From: Chrysomallon squamiferum
Taxonomy: Eukaryota > Mollusca > Gastropoda > Neomphalida > Peltospiridae
NCBI GenBank assembly: GCA_012295275.1
Contig: CM022677.1
Location: 2,733,698 to 2,789,132, forward strand
DNA: 55,435 bases
Reading direction: 5' to 3'
Position 1 is the first letter of the stretch. Every line of letters starts with the position of its first letter. Position numbers and translations under genes: made by a program. Below are positions 35,386 to 46,199 of the stretch, piece by piece. Below the pieces are notes generated by a model. The model was not told the origin of the DNA, did no database searches, and saw only the letters and a program-made list of their open reading frames with translations.

Positions 35386-35600
35386 TCGATTAGACTTATC
35401 TCCCTTTAGTGATATGTGTTCACAAACATAGATTGGAGTTATGTCCCTTTTGTGAGATGTACTCACTAAGCAAAGTGAAAATTGTATCGATTACAGTTAT
35501 CTCCCTTACGTGACATGTACTCACTAAATAAAGTAAAAATTATATCGATTAGAGTTATCTCCCTTTAGTGATATGTGCTCGCAACTTTAGCCCTACGTGA
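35386..35600 (+). repeat. Tandem units with GAGTTATCTCCCTTTAGTGA motif
   Basis: Repeats of roughly 85 to 95 bp containing GTGATATGTGCTCACAAAC, GAGATGTACTCACTAAGCAA and ATTATATCGATTAGAGTTAT. Related units also occur at 34519-34610 and 35310-35385. Confidence 0.8.
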
Positions 35601-36388
35601 GATGTACTCACTAAGCTTACGTACGCTAATTATCCATATGGGATAAATGGAATCTCGAAAAATGCCGGGGACTAGGGCAGGGGGCGGATAGATAAAAATA
35701 ACTGAGAACACTTTCCCCTGGCAGACAGCCCGTGCTTCCGGGGTAGGGCGGGAGGGCATGTGTTCAACTCACCTTTTCTGTCCGGGATCATAAACATGGG
35801 CTGAAGATTGTACAAGCACTAGGGGCTTTTAAGATTAAACTGGTAATTAAATGTTTAAAAAAGTAATATTGTTTTTGTTTACTGACTGAAAATATAGAAA
35901 CTTATCTAGTGATCATATTTTGCAATTACTGATAGTGACTTCAGGATTTATCTGATCTATCTATCTATCCGTGCATACACGTGCATACACATACATACAT
36001 ATGCACGCATGCACTTACACACTGTTTGATAGAGGTAAGCTTCTGAAAATCGACTGAATATTGACGAGTATAAATAAAATATATATGAATCCATGATGTG
36101 TGTTTACATTGGTGTGTGTTGGTGCACACATTTGCATACAACAAACACATAAATTAAGCTATGCATTTCTTTATTTATTTTTTATTTGTTTTTCATCCAT
36201 TTTCCAATCCAGTGCCTCCTGAAATCATTATTAGAGATTTCAAAAATGATTTTTGTAAAATGATTTTAAATAATTACATATATTTATCTTGTCAATCAAT
36301 TGATATTTGTTAAACAGTTTACACAAATACTTTGTAAATAATGTTTATCAATATTCTGCCTTATAACATGATCAGTATAACATTAATT
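35601..36388. other. Non-coding stretch with a GC-rich patch
   Basis: 35660-35760 is unusually GC-rich (CTAGGGCAGGGGGCGG, TCCGGGGTAGGGCGGGAGGG) and partly resembles the complement of the GCCCCTACCCCCCTGCCCTA block at 34320. The rest is AT-rich with TATC and TG/CA repeats. Confidence 0.5.
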
Positions 36389-36836
36389 CAGTGATTCTCA
36401 ACCAGTGTGCCACGAGATCTTCCTATGTGTGCCGCAAAATTTTGAACGGCACACTAAGAAAATGCGAAAAACCACGTGATCCCAAAATAAAACAAACAGT
36501 AGAATGCAAGGTAAAAACGAAAATATTCTCACTTCAACAGACAAGTTAGTTGCCCTCAAAAAGAAAATAGTGATTTGGAAAAAAAAGAGCAATCACTGTC
36601 AACCTTTATATGTTCCCTTTATTGCGTTCTACCTGCATTAGAGAAATGATCCCTATTGTGTTTACTCACCTGACAGCCTGGACGAAAGCATCAACAATAA
36701 GCTTCCGTCATTAAAGACAGAAAAATATGATTCGATTAGAGATCCTTTCATAAATTATTCCAACATTGAACTTGAATTACAGGAAGAAGAAGAATTGGCC
36801 GCATTTTCTAATGACATTCAGTTGTTAATGATTTAG
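36389..36836 (+). mobile_element. hAT transposon remnant
   Basis: Begins CAGTGATTCTCAACC, a typical terminal sequence of hAT elements of the Charlie/Zaphod kind, followed by a GTGCCAC/GTGCCGC-rich subterminal part. From about 36651 to the TAG at 36834-36836 a frame reads YDSIRDPFINYSN, then ELQEEEELAAFSND, resembling the RDPF to EEEEL region found near the C-terminus of many hAT transposases. The catalytic and dimerisation regions are absent and no matching right terminus was seen, so this is a deleted, inactive relic. Confidence 0.55.
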
Positions 36837-36948
36837 TGGAACTTTATGGCTAATGAATTACATTAGGTATATTGATAACCACAACAGTAAAGCATTAAAC
36901 AGCACATTTCTAAAGTTATAAAGCATGTTTTATATTCCATTTATATAT

Positions 36949-37785
36949 CAGTAGTATGGTTGAAATAACAGTGACAGATTAGTAGTAATATCAGTAGTAT
37001 GGTTGAAATAACAGTAATATCAGTGACAGATTAGTAGTAATAGCAGTAATATCTCTGAAGTAGCAGTCACTGATTAGTGGTAATATTAGTAGTATGGCTG
37101 ATGTAACAGTGACAGATTAGTAATAATAGCGTAGTATTGCTGAAGTAATTGATAGATTAGTAATAATAGTGGTATTGCTGAAATAAAAGTGATTAGTAGT
37201 AATATCAGTAGTATCGCTGAATAACAATGGTAGATTAGAAACAATAGCAGTAGTATCGCTGAAGTAACAGTGATAGATTACTAGTAATACAGTAGTATCG
37301 CTGAAGTAACAGTGATAGATTACTAGTAATACAGTAGTATCGCTGAAGTAACAGTGATAGATTAGTAGTAATACAGTAGTATCGCTGATGTAACAGTGAT
37401 AGATTACTAGTAATACAGTAGTATCGCTGAAGTAACAGTGATAGATTACTAGTAATACAGTAGTATCGCTGAAGTAACAGTGATAGATTACTCGTAATAC
37501 AGTAGTATCGCTGAAGTAACAGTGATAGATTACTAGTAATACAGTAGTATCGCTGATGTAACAGTGATAGATTACTAGTAATACAGTAGTATCGCTGAAA
37601 TAACAGTGATAGATTAGTAGTAATACAGTAGTATCGCTGAAGTAACAGTGATAGATTACTAGTAATACAGTAGTATCGCTGAAGTAACAGTGCTAGATTA
37701 CTAGTAATACAGTAGTATCGCTGAAGTAACAGTGATAGATTACTAGTAATACAGTCCTATTGCTGAAGTAACAGTGGCAGATTAG
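36949..37785 (+). repeat. 42-bp tandem array
   Basis: About 20 units built from ACAGTAGTATCGCTGAAGTA and ACAGTGATAGATTACTAGTA. Units in the first 290 bp are diverged and of variable length; those from about 37245 on are nearly uniform 42-mers. Stops occur in each unit, so it is non-coding. Confidence 0.95.
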
Positions 37786-37915
37786 CAGTTTTGAGAGATT
37801 TATAGATATAAAAAAAAGGATACTATGTAAACAGTTTTTGAAATGTTTTAAATATATTTATAAATGCATCGTTCTAGAAGTGTATTTCTGTACAATCCCG
37901 AATGATGATGTTAGT

Positions 37916-37917
<2 letters not shown>

Positions 37918-37981
<64 letters not shown>
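37918..37981. repeat. (GT)n microsatellite
   Basis: About 30 GT dinucleotides; potentially Z-DNA forming. Confidence 0.95.
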
Positions 37982-37983
<2 letters not shown>

Positions 37984-38470
37984 ATATTTTTGTGTAGATA
38001 ACAACTGCTGAAATCTCTATATCTATAGCCCATTTTGCATCCACTATTTCCCATTTTTTCTCTGAGGTTGATTCACCTTAAACTGATTTGACATACAGAT
38101 ATTACGATCATGATGCATATACATCTCTAACGCTGGGTTTGATCTTTTCTCAAGATTGTAGACTTATTTATATTTCCCGCCGATCTTTCCATGTCAGTGG
38201 AAATCTTTAGTTGAAAATTATTTCGTCATTTTTAAATAGAAATCCATTGCTGAAAAAAGCAATCGTTTTGAAGAAAACGATAGATTATTTCATATGTTTT
38301 ACAATTTGTTGCATTTATAAAATAAATGTTAGTTTAGGTATCCGTGTGTGTGACTGTGTGTGTGTGTGTGCGTTAGTCTCGTTATTATTATTTTATTGTT
38401 GTTGTTATTATTCATTTATTTATTTTATTTTATTTTATTTTATTTTATTTTATTTTATTTTATTTTAAAG

Positions 38471-38523
38471 CTACCGAATTAAAATCCCAACAGAAAAACT
38501 GTTTGATCCACATCCTGATAAAG
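38471..38523 (+). CDS. Gene E (unrecognised, basic tail), exon n-2
   Basis: Acceptor TTTAAAG follows an (ATTTT)n tract and the donor is AAAG|GTGAGA. The 53-bp exon, read after one base of a split codon, gives YRIKIPTEKLFDPHPDK and leaves one base for the next exon. The other frames give less protein-like sequence. Upstream exons were not recognised, so the N-terminal part and function are unknown. Confidence 0.5.
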
Positions 38524-38895
38524 GTGAGACAAGAATCATATTTGAATTTTATTTCATTTGAAATGGTCTCAAATTTTGAAATGCTTTCAGTGTTTCTTAA
38601 AAAATGGAGAAATAAACAAACAGAAATAAAAAGAAGCCCATAAACATAAATCACAATAGTGACATATATAATGTATGGCTCATACCTAGGATGCCACCAA
38701 ACGATTTTGGTTCTGATGAAATTATTTAAAATATGTTTGTATAGGGGTGAACTGTCATAGGCATGGTTTATTTTAGATACGTCTTTGAATGCAAAAGAAC
38801 CAATTAATATATTTTAGCTTTTAAAAATACGTTAGTGAGTTTTCAGCAGAGTATCTTAGATACTTCTGTCTTATTAGTTCATATTTGTCTTTCAG

Positions 38896-38927
38896 AACCA
38901 ATTCATCCAAGAAAACGAAAACGCAAG
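38896..38927 (+). CDS. Gene E, exon n-1
   Basis: A 32-bp microexon between TCTTTCAG and AAG|GTAAAT. It completes a Glu codon and adds PIHPRKRKRK, ending in phase 0. The phases on both sides agree, which supports it despite its size. Confidence 0.5.
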
Positions 38928-39418
38928 GTAAATTAAAAACGACGTTAAAATAATCTTTTAAATTGTTTTAAATCTCGAAAAATAACAATTCAGAAATATG
39001 TTTTAAATTTTGTTGTAAAAGAAAGTAATAGTAAATGATAGTAGATATGAAAGACGTATAAAGATAATAAAATGATGACAATTCGATTTAAACACTGGAA
39101 TAATATTTACATTATGAAAAATTAGAATGTAATTTGATATTCAGTCTTGCTACAACGACATATTGTTTTCATCTACATCCAGTGGTTATGAATTATAAAG
39201 GTTTTATTTATTTATTTATTTATCTTGACTTTATTATTTCATTACATTGTGTCACTTTTCAGTTGATTCACTTTAATCACTCTTTAATACAGTTTTAAAC
39301 ACACACGCACACACACATTGATATTAATAATCAAAAGAAATGTTACCACAATACAACTGAAATTTCACAAATATATTAAAACATATTAACTTTCATATGT
39401 TTTTATTTAACATTTCAG

Positions 39419-39469
39419 CGCGCCAGGAAAAGACACCCTAAAAAAGCAAAAAACATTTCAAGAAAGTAA
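39419..39469 (+). CDS. Gene E, terminal exon
   Basis: After ATTTCAG it encodes RARKRHPKKAKNISRK and then TAA. Together the last two exons make a tail of 27 residues, more than half of them Lys or Arg. Such tails occur as nuclear localisation signals or as matrix-binding ends of secreted factors; the sequence does not say which. AATAAA lies 23 bp after the stop. Confidence 0.55.
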   Translation, partial: RARKRHPKKAKNISRK

Positions 39470-39491
39470 TATTCTACCATAACCTGTATAT

Positions 39492-39497
39492 AATAAA
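39492..39497 (+). terminator. Poly(A) signal of gene E
   Basis: A canonical AATAAA hexamer just after the gene E stop. Cleavage would be about 15-25 bp further on. Confidence 0.5.
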
Positions 39498-40129
39498 GAA
39501 ATCAACTCTTCGTGATTCTTAGAATCTACATTTAACTGAGAAAACCATAAATAACAAATACCGCAAATAAAAGAGAAATCCCACCTTCCCCCGAAATAAT
39601 ATATTATATGAAATTATATGAGAGTAATCTCCCTTCAGCTATAGTTTCTTTCTTCTGTTTGTGGGGTTCTCGGTGTACGTCATTGCACACCACAGAAAAT
39701 CGCTGATAACGAAACGTCGTATATAGCTGTATAATCAGTAATAAACGTAAATGTGTAGGTACGTTCCAGGAATATCAGTTTACATACTATAAAGAATATA
39801 CTGTATCTATAAATATGTGATAAATAACTAAAATATAAACAATAAAAATAAATACAGTGGACACTGTCAAAACCGGATGATTCACTGAGACCAACGTGAT
39901 ATACCGTTTTACACAGAGTGCAGATTTCTAAAGACTAAAATAACCTAAAACAGGAATATTGTTTCATTATAAATGTTGAGCATAAACAGTCTGTCATTGT
40001 TGACTGTGTTTTTTTTGGGGGGGGGTAAGTTTTAATTTTGTTTTTATATTTCTTTCTCTGTCATGACCTCCAAGTTAAATATTAATTGCAAAAGCTGCTT
40101 TCGATAACAACAGATTTCAGATATTTTTA

Positions 40130-40613
40130 AAAGTGGCATAGAAACTGTTTTAATGTCTTAAATTTCAGCATCACTGTTAAAATCATGATAAAACAATTTT
40201 CGGTGAGAAATGCAGAATCTCTTCTTTAGCAGGCTTAAGAATTAGAAGCGGTTTTTGATATTGCAATGGTAGCGACATTTCAAACGATGTCGCTGTCGTA
40301 CTTTAATAACGTCTTCACCACGACAGAGAGCATCGAAAGTTGTTTTTTCTTTAACTCTGGCATTTTTTCTCTTTTCTTTCCTAAGTTTTGATATACTTGA
40401 ATACTTTTTTCTTCTGTTCGGAGCACGTTCAAGTCCACGAGCTAACATTAACAGTTTATTTGTCAAATTTAAAACGTGTTCTATATGTGCCGCTAATTCT
40501 CTACCGTGTATTTCATAGTCATGAAGTTCTAACCGAGATACGTTCTGAATTTTTTCTGTTCTTACTTTCTCAAGACTTGTCTCCATCCAGATATGTATAG
40601 AAGAAAATATCAC
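40130..40613 (-). pseudogene. Prolyl 4-hydroxylase alpha-subunit fragment
   Basis: The frame from 40613 down to the stop at 40242 contains WMETSLEKV, NVSRLELHDY, TNKLLML, ERAPNRRKKY and FDALCRGED ending in CRYH. This order matches the TPR-like peptide-substrate-binding region and the conserved LCRGE to CRY block of collagen prolyl 4-hydroxylase alpha subunits (ER-lumenal 2-oxoglutarate dioxygenases). After the stop the same frame still reads YHDFNSDAEI, which corresponds to the start of the catalytic domain, then meets another stop. The segment after HDY seems several residues short. The catalytic His/Asp/His and Lys residues are not present in what is visible. I read it as a decayed gene fragment; a spliced real exon ending before the first stop is possible but no good donor is seen there. 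Confidence 0.65.
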
Positions 40614-42942
40614 TTTTAAATTCCGGGAAAAGCGCTGGGTATATTTTAGATGACTACTTTTTCTAAGCTGGAGTCAGTGAGATGGAGAACGATGAAAGTG
40701 ATTTTCATTAATTACACCACAGCCTGTGTTCTTAATTTTCTGGTTATTAATATTTAACCAGTCAACTTTAAGAAATGTGGTACTTATTCGTCCTAATTGT
40801 TATTTTACTTATCATTTTAATTAGTATTATTGTAGTTGTTGTGTTTACAAGAATAAAGAAATAAATAAATAAATATGTTTTTAATTTTAATACCGACTTA
40901 ATTTAAATAATTTAAATAATGCAGATTGGATATTTATATCATATTAGGCGTATTATGTAGATGAGAAGGCGGCAGTTTAATCTGATATTTTAAAAGCTTC
41001 AGTTAAAATTTTACTGATAACTGGAGGAGAAACATTATTATTTACTTGATAGTAAAGACATTATTGTTATGGTTTAATAGGATTAAATAAATGATATATT
41101 TCGTCTAGCTAACTGAAAATATCCTCATATCTCATAAAACACTAGTTCAGGAGGACAGGCATGTTGTCTATGATGTAAGTTATAAAGTATAATATTAACT
41201 ATAAGATTTTTCCTAGTAGAATAAAATGTACATGAAATTATCAATGTTATGATGCAAAATAGAGGAAAATATAATAAAATATCACGTTATTTTCACTCAG
41301 TATCAATTTATAATATAAACGTCGCTGGTTTTATGTATTAACGTGAAGTAATGTAATCTGTTCTGCTGTTAATCAAATATCACATTTATATGGATCTGAC
41401 CTTTTATTTTATAGCGGCATTCAGCGCTGGACTTGTAAATTCAGAAATAAATAACTTAATGACTAGATATACAGGGAAAGCGCTCTGTAGTGAAATATTT
41501 TTCTGTTAAACTCAGTTATAATTTCTTCTCAACAAAAAAATAAAAAATAAAAAATTTACTTGAATCACAAAATATGATTTTGTAAAGCAAACGACATTAA
41601 AATTGAAATTCACAGAGATAAGCTAAGTTTGTATTAAAATTAAAATTATATTTATTTATTTATTTATTTATTTCAGTTAAAGATAATCAGTGTAAATAGT
41701 GGTATTCCTAATATTTCAAGCTATTTTTGGTTGAATCTCAGTTTATAAAACTGAAATCTTGTTAATTTATAGAACGTAAATTCCGTCCAGCAATTTGTCC
41801 ATAGAAAACTACACTGTACTTCAAAGTTTCGTGTTTCAGTAAATACTCAAATACGATTTGTATCATGACTTGACTTTTGAAAGAACAAAACTGGACAGCA
41901 GAATTTTTAATGAAACACGTGTTATCCAGACAGTCAGCTACACGTCTGCACAGCCCGACTTGTCTTCACAAGTTTCACCCAAACGTTTCTTCACAAAACA
42001 CGCCGTTTTATAGGACGAACAAGTACCAAATTTCTTAAAATATTCTGGTTAAATATTTAGTTTTATCTGTAATAATCATGTGATTTTTTTTTTGTGTATA
42101 ATCTCTAAAATGACGTTAATCCACAAGCGCGCGCTATAATTCTGAATATCCACTGATCTTCTATAAAACAAAATATTTATCTTGCGCATTCTGCGTTAGT
42201 AATTATAAGTAATACGTCAAGTCATAAAATGTCATATTATTAATCTATCCTCTTCACACCTTTTAAACTATAATCCTACATTGGTGATTAAAGAAAAAAA
42301 ATAAAAAATAAAAATCCAGAAGCCCATTTAATATGTTCAGTATACACCTCTCACCTTCATACTAAATTATATAAAATGTTTTTTATTATACGATGTAAAT
42401 GTTTTATTTATTTATTTATTTATTTATTTATTATTATTATATTCTCAAATAATTGTCTCGCTCATTCTCTGTTTTTTTATCTTTTTTTTCTGTTTTTCAT
42501 TAAAGAGGATTGAAAAGTTGATATCTCCTGGTTACTTGTCTGTGTGAAGCTATAGCTACGTCATAAAATATACTGACATCCAGACTGGAGCGATGATGTT
42601 AACGTTTGAAGTCTTCTGGATATTGAGAAGGAAGGAAATCGAATAAAGATTAAAATGTTCTTTTCTTTATATTACTATTGTTGTTGTCGTTGTCGTAGTC
42701 GTTGTTGTTGTTGTTTTATGTGTGTACTGTAGCATTATAGTAAACATTACAGGTGTAATTTTACTGTGAAAACACTGTGTACTTTCAGAAATGTAGATTC
42801 GGCTTCCAGGTTAGCGTGTTTTTATAAACAACAGTAGAATTATATGTGAATATCGAGAACGCTTCCATACTGATGTGATATTTTATTAACAGAACTTGTT
42901 TCACTGAAAAGCTAAGTAGGAGTAATTTTAAAGATAAATATA
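40614..42942. other. AT-rich non-coding stretch
   Basis: Contains (TTTA)n at 41650-41675 and 42400-42432 and (GTT)n near 42675-42715. No exon was supported on either strand. Confidence 0.5.
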
Positions 42943-43280
42943 TAATGGAGAAATAATAGCCATTGCTTCCTATTCTGTAAAGGTCAGATTATGTAATGTG
43001 TTAAAGTAATTAGTAGGGAGTAAGTTCTAGCAAGATAAAGATCTCTGTCTCCTATTGGGAACGTTCATGTGACATGACCGTATATGGCAATTGCTGTCTG
43101 GAATTTTTCGGGTGACGATCTCAGAGCAAAAGGATTCACTTTGGCCTTGGACATTGCAGGACTTAAACTATTGCTAGTGAAGGTGGCGACACGAGTGTGT
43201 GTGTGTGTTTTTTAATTTTTTTTTTTATTTATGTATTTTTTTTATTGGTTTGGTGTTTTTAGTTTGTAACTGTAGAATTT
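42943..43280 (+). mobile_element. LTR fragment, left of palindrome
   Basis: Reverse complement of about 55065-55410, sharing CATGTGACATGACCGTATAT, GGACTTAAACTATTG and GAAGGTGGCGACAC. The right-hand copy leads into a primer-binding-site-like sequence, so this is interpreted as part of a long terminal repeat. It is cut off at about 43280 where arm sequence begins. Confidence 0.6.
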
Positions 43281-43284
43281 ATAT

Positions 43285-43676
43285 ATATAATGAACACGTT
43301 AAAAAAAGCACATTAATTTATTTCTCAATTTTTAAAGAAAAATAATACCACCTCCTCTAGCTCTGACTTCTTTACAGTTTGCTGGTTTTGTTACGCGTGA
43401 TTATCATGTATATCCTGGCTAAGTGCTCTAGAGGAAACTTATTAACTTATCAACTATTAGTCAATGAAATATGCTACGCAATCTAAACTACAGGTATAAA
43501 TGAATAAACGTTTACTACATCCTCTAAACTTAATATTCACGTGAATGCTGACATCCTAATAAACCTGTTATTATTACTATTTTCATTCAGTTCTTCATGT
43601 GAAAAAAAAAGGTAAATATTCTTGGATGAGTTTGGAATCATGTACATGAGGTATCTCTCTTCAGTTAGCAATCTTG
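43285..43676 (+). repeat. Arm-end segment in right-arm orientation
   Basis: Matches right-arm DNA at about 54320-54714 in direct orientation and hence is the reverse complement of the outer end of the left arm (44922-45180). Shared landmarks are CTCTAGCTCTGACTTCTTTA, TATGCTACGCAATCTAAACT and GGAATCATGTACAT. Confidence 0.85.
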
Positions 43677-43697
43677 ATATATATATATTTATCGATA

Positions 43698-44921
43698 ATG
43701 TCATTTTTTAAATTAATAACACTGCATTTTATTTTTTTTTAAAAACAAAGAAAAAACTCATACCTATAAATTTATATTCAGCGAAAAGAATGGTGCAATT
43801 TACACGTGAAATTTTACTACAGTTGATATGGGTAACTGTAATTTAATAACGATGATATTTACTCATACAGAAAACCCGAGTATTGAGAAATACAGAGTGT
43901 ACACCAGAATCTTGCTACATCGCAGTTCTAAAATGTGCTCCAGTTTTGTTTATTATCTTATAAGTAGATTTATGTCAGCATGGTCCAGCATGCTTCGGTA
44001 GTTATAAAGATTTGTTCGGTATCATTCGTCAGTTTCCGGCTGCGAACGCAATCGCATGTAAAATTATTATTATGATACAGCTGAATAACAAAATTAGTAT
44101 ATTTTTATATTGTCTTCGCCTCAGAAAAGGGTTTATAAAGGGTTGTCATTTATTTATTTATTTATTGAAACTACTGTCTTAATCGAGACCTGTCTTCAAC
44201 TCGCACCAGACCGTTTTACTCTTGAACGATGAACGATAAAAGAAAGAATAACGTATAACAATAAATGTTCTCTTATTAATAATATTATTATTTATCTCCA
44301 AAACAGACATCACAGGAAGAAATCCAACTTTTAGGAACTTGGGTCATGGTGTAAGATTCTAATCATGTTTATACAAATAATTCTCAGTTTCATAAACAAT
44401 GGAAGTTTACTAAACATTTTTTTCTTTTTGTTTACAGTAAAGAAATACATACCAGTTTGAAAATATGTTACGGCTTTGTTTATCTTATAAATGGATTTAA
44501 AATGACCACCGTATGTGTGTGTGTGTGAAATATAAATATATTTTCTTTCATTTTAATTTTATTTTTATTTTTTCAACGAAAAGTGACATTTTTTTTTTTA
44601 TTCTTTTACATTATTTTCATTTTTCATTTACATGGTATTCATTTTATTGTTATATTTTTTCTTTTCTTTTCCTCTTTTTCTTAATGAACCAAAACAGATA
44701 ATGTATTTGAATCTGAATTTGCTGAAAAACAACTAGACAGACAGATAGAAACGTTTATCCATGTGTTTAAATAAAATATATATTTTGATGGATTAAATAA
44801 CTATTTTTAGAATGTTAGTTAAATTAATAAATTAATAAAATATAATTATGTATTTTGAAAAATAAAAATTACTAGTGTAATACTATCTCCCATGCACATG
44901 CGCAGTCTATTTAGATCTACA
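43698..44921 (+). repeat. Extra partial copy of the left arm
   Basis: Direct duplicate of about 45366-46596, from the AATAACACTGCATTTTATT block to CATGCGCAGTCTATTTAGAT. The breakpoint is sharp: at TAGATCTAC this copy passes into TGTTTATTAGGATGTC while the full arm continues GTCAGCGGATTT. It carries a much shorter (TG)n than the full arm. Confidence 0.88.
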
Positions 44922-46143
44922 TGTTTATTAGGATGTCAGCATTCACGTTAATATTAAGTTCAGAGGATGCCATAACTATTGGTAAACATTTCTTCAGATC
45001 TACCTGTAGTTTAGATTGCGTAGCATATGCCATTGACTAATAGTTGATAAGTTAATAAGTTTCCTCAAGAGCACTTAGCCAGGATATACATGATAATTAT
45101 GCGTAACAAAACCAGCAAACTGTAAAGAAGTCAGAGCTAGAGGAGGGGGTATTATTTTTCTTTAAAAATAGAGATAAATTAATGTGCTTTTTTAACGTGT
45201 TCATGTCCTTTTTTAACTTAATAACACTGCATTTATTTTTCTTTAAAAATTGAGAAATAAATTAATGTGCTTTTTTAACGTGTTCATGTCCTTTTTTAAC
45301 TTAATAACACTGCATTTATTTTTCTTTAAAAATTGAGAAATAAATTAATGTGCTTTTTTAACGTGTTCATGTCCTTTTTTAACTTAATAACACTGCATTT
45401 TATTGTTTTTTAAAAACAAAGAAAAAAATTCAGCGAAAACAATGGTGCGATTTACACGTGAAATTTTACTACAGTTGATATGGGTAACAGTAAGTGATAA
45501 CAACGATGATATTTACTCATACAGAAAACCCGAGTATTGAGAAATACAGAGTGTACACCAGAATCTTGCTACATCGCAGTTCTAAAATGTGCTCCAGTTT
45601 TGTTTATTATCTTATAAGTGGATTTATGTCAGCATGGTCCAGCATGTTTCGGTAGTTATAAAGATTTGTTCGGTATCATTCGTCATTTTCCGGCTGCGAA
45701 CGCAATCGCATGTAAAATTATTATTATGATACAGCTGAATGACAAAATTAGTATATTTTTATATTGTCTACGCCTCAGAAAATGTTTATAAAGGGTTGTC
45801 ATTTATTTATGTCGTAATCGAGACTTTTCTTCAACTCGCACCAGACCGTTTTACTCTTGAACGATGAACGATAAAAGAAAGAATAACGTATAACAATAAA
45901 TGTTCTCTTATTAATAATATTATTATTTATCTCCAAAACAGACATCACAGGAAGAAATCCTACTTTTAGGAACTTGGGTCATGGTGTAAGATTCTAATCA
46001 TGTTTATGTAAATAATTTTCAGTTTCATAAACAACTGAAGTTTACTAAACATTTTTTTCTTTTTGTTTACAGTAAAGTAATACATACCAGTTTGAAAATA
46101 TGTTACGGGTTTGCTTATCTTATAAATGGATTTAAAATGACCA

Positions 46144-46199
<56 letters not shown>

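Noticed and set aside
36949-37785. 42-bp array as a repeat-protein coding region
   Set aside because: Although 42 is a multiple of three, the frames checked have stops in the unit and the left half has irregular lengths.
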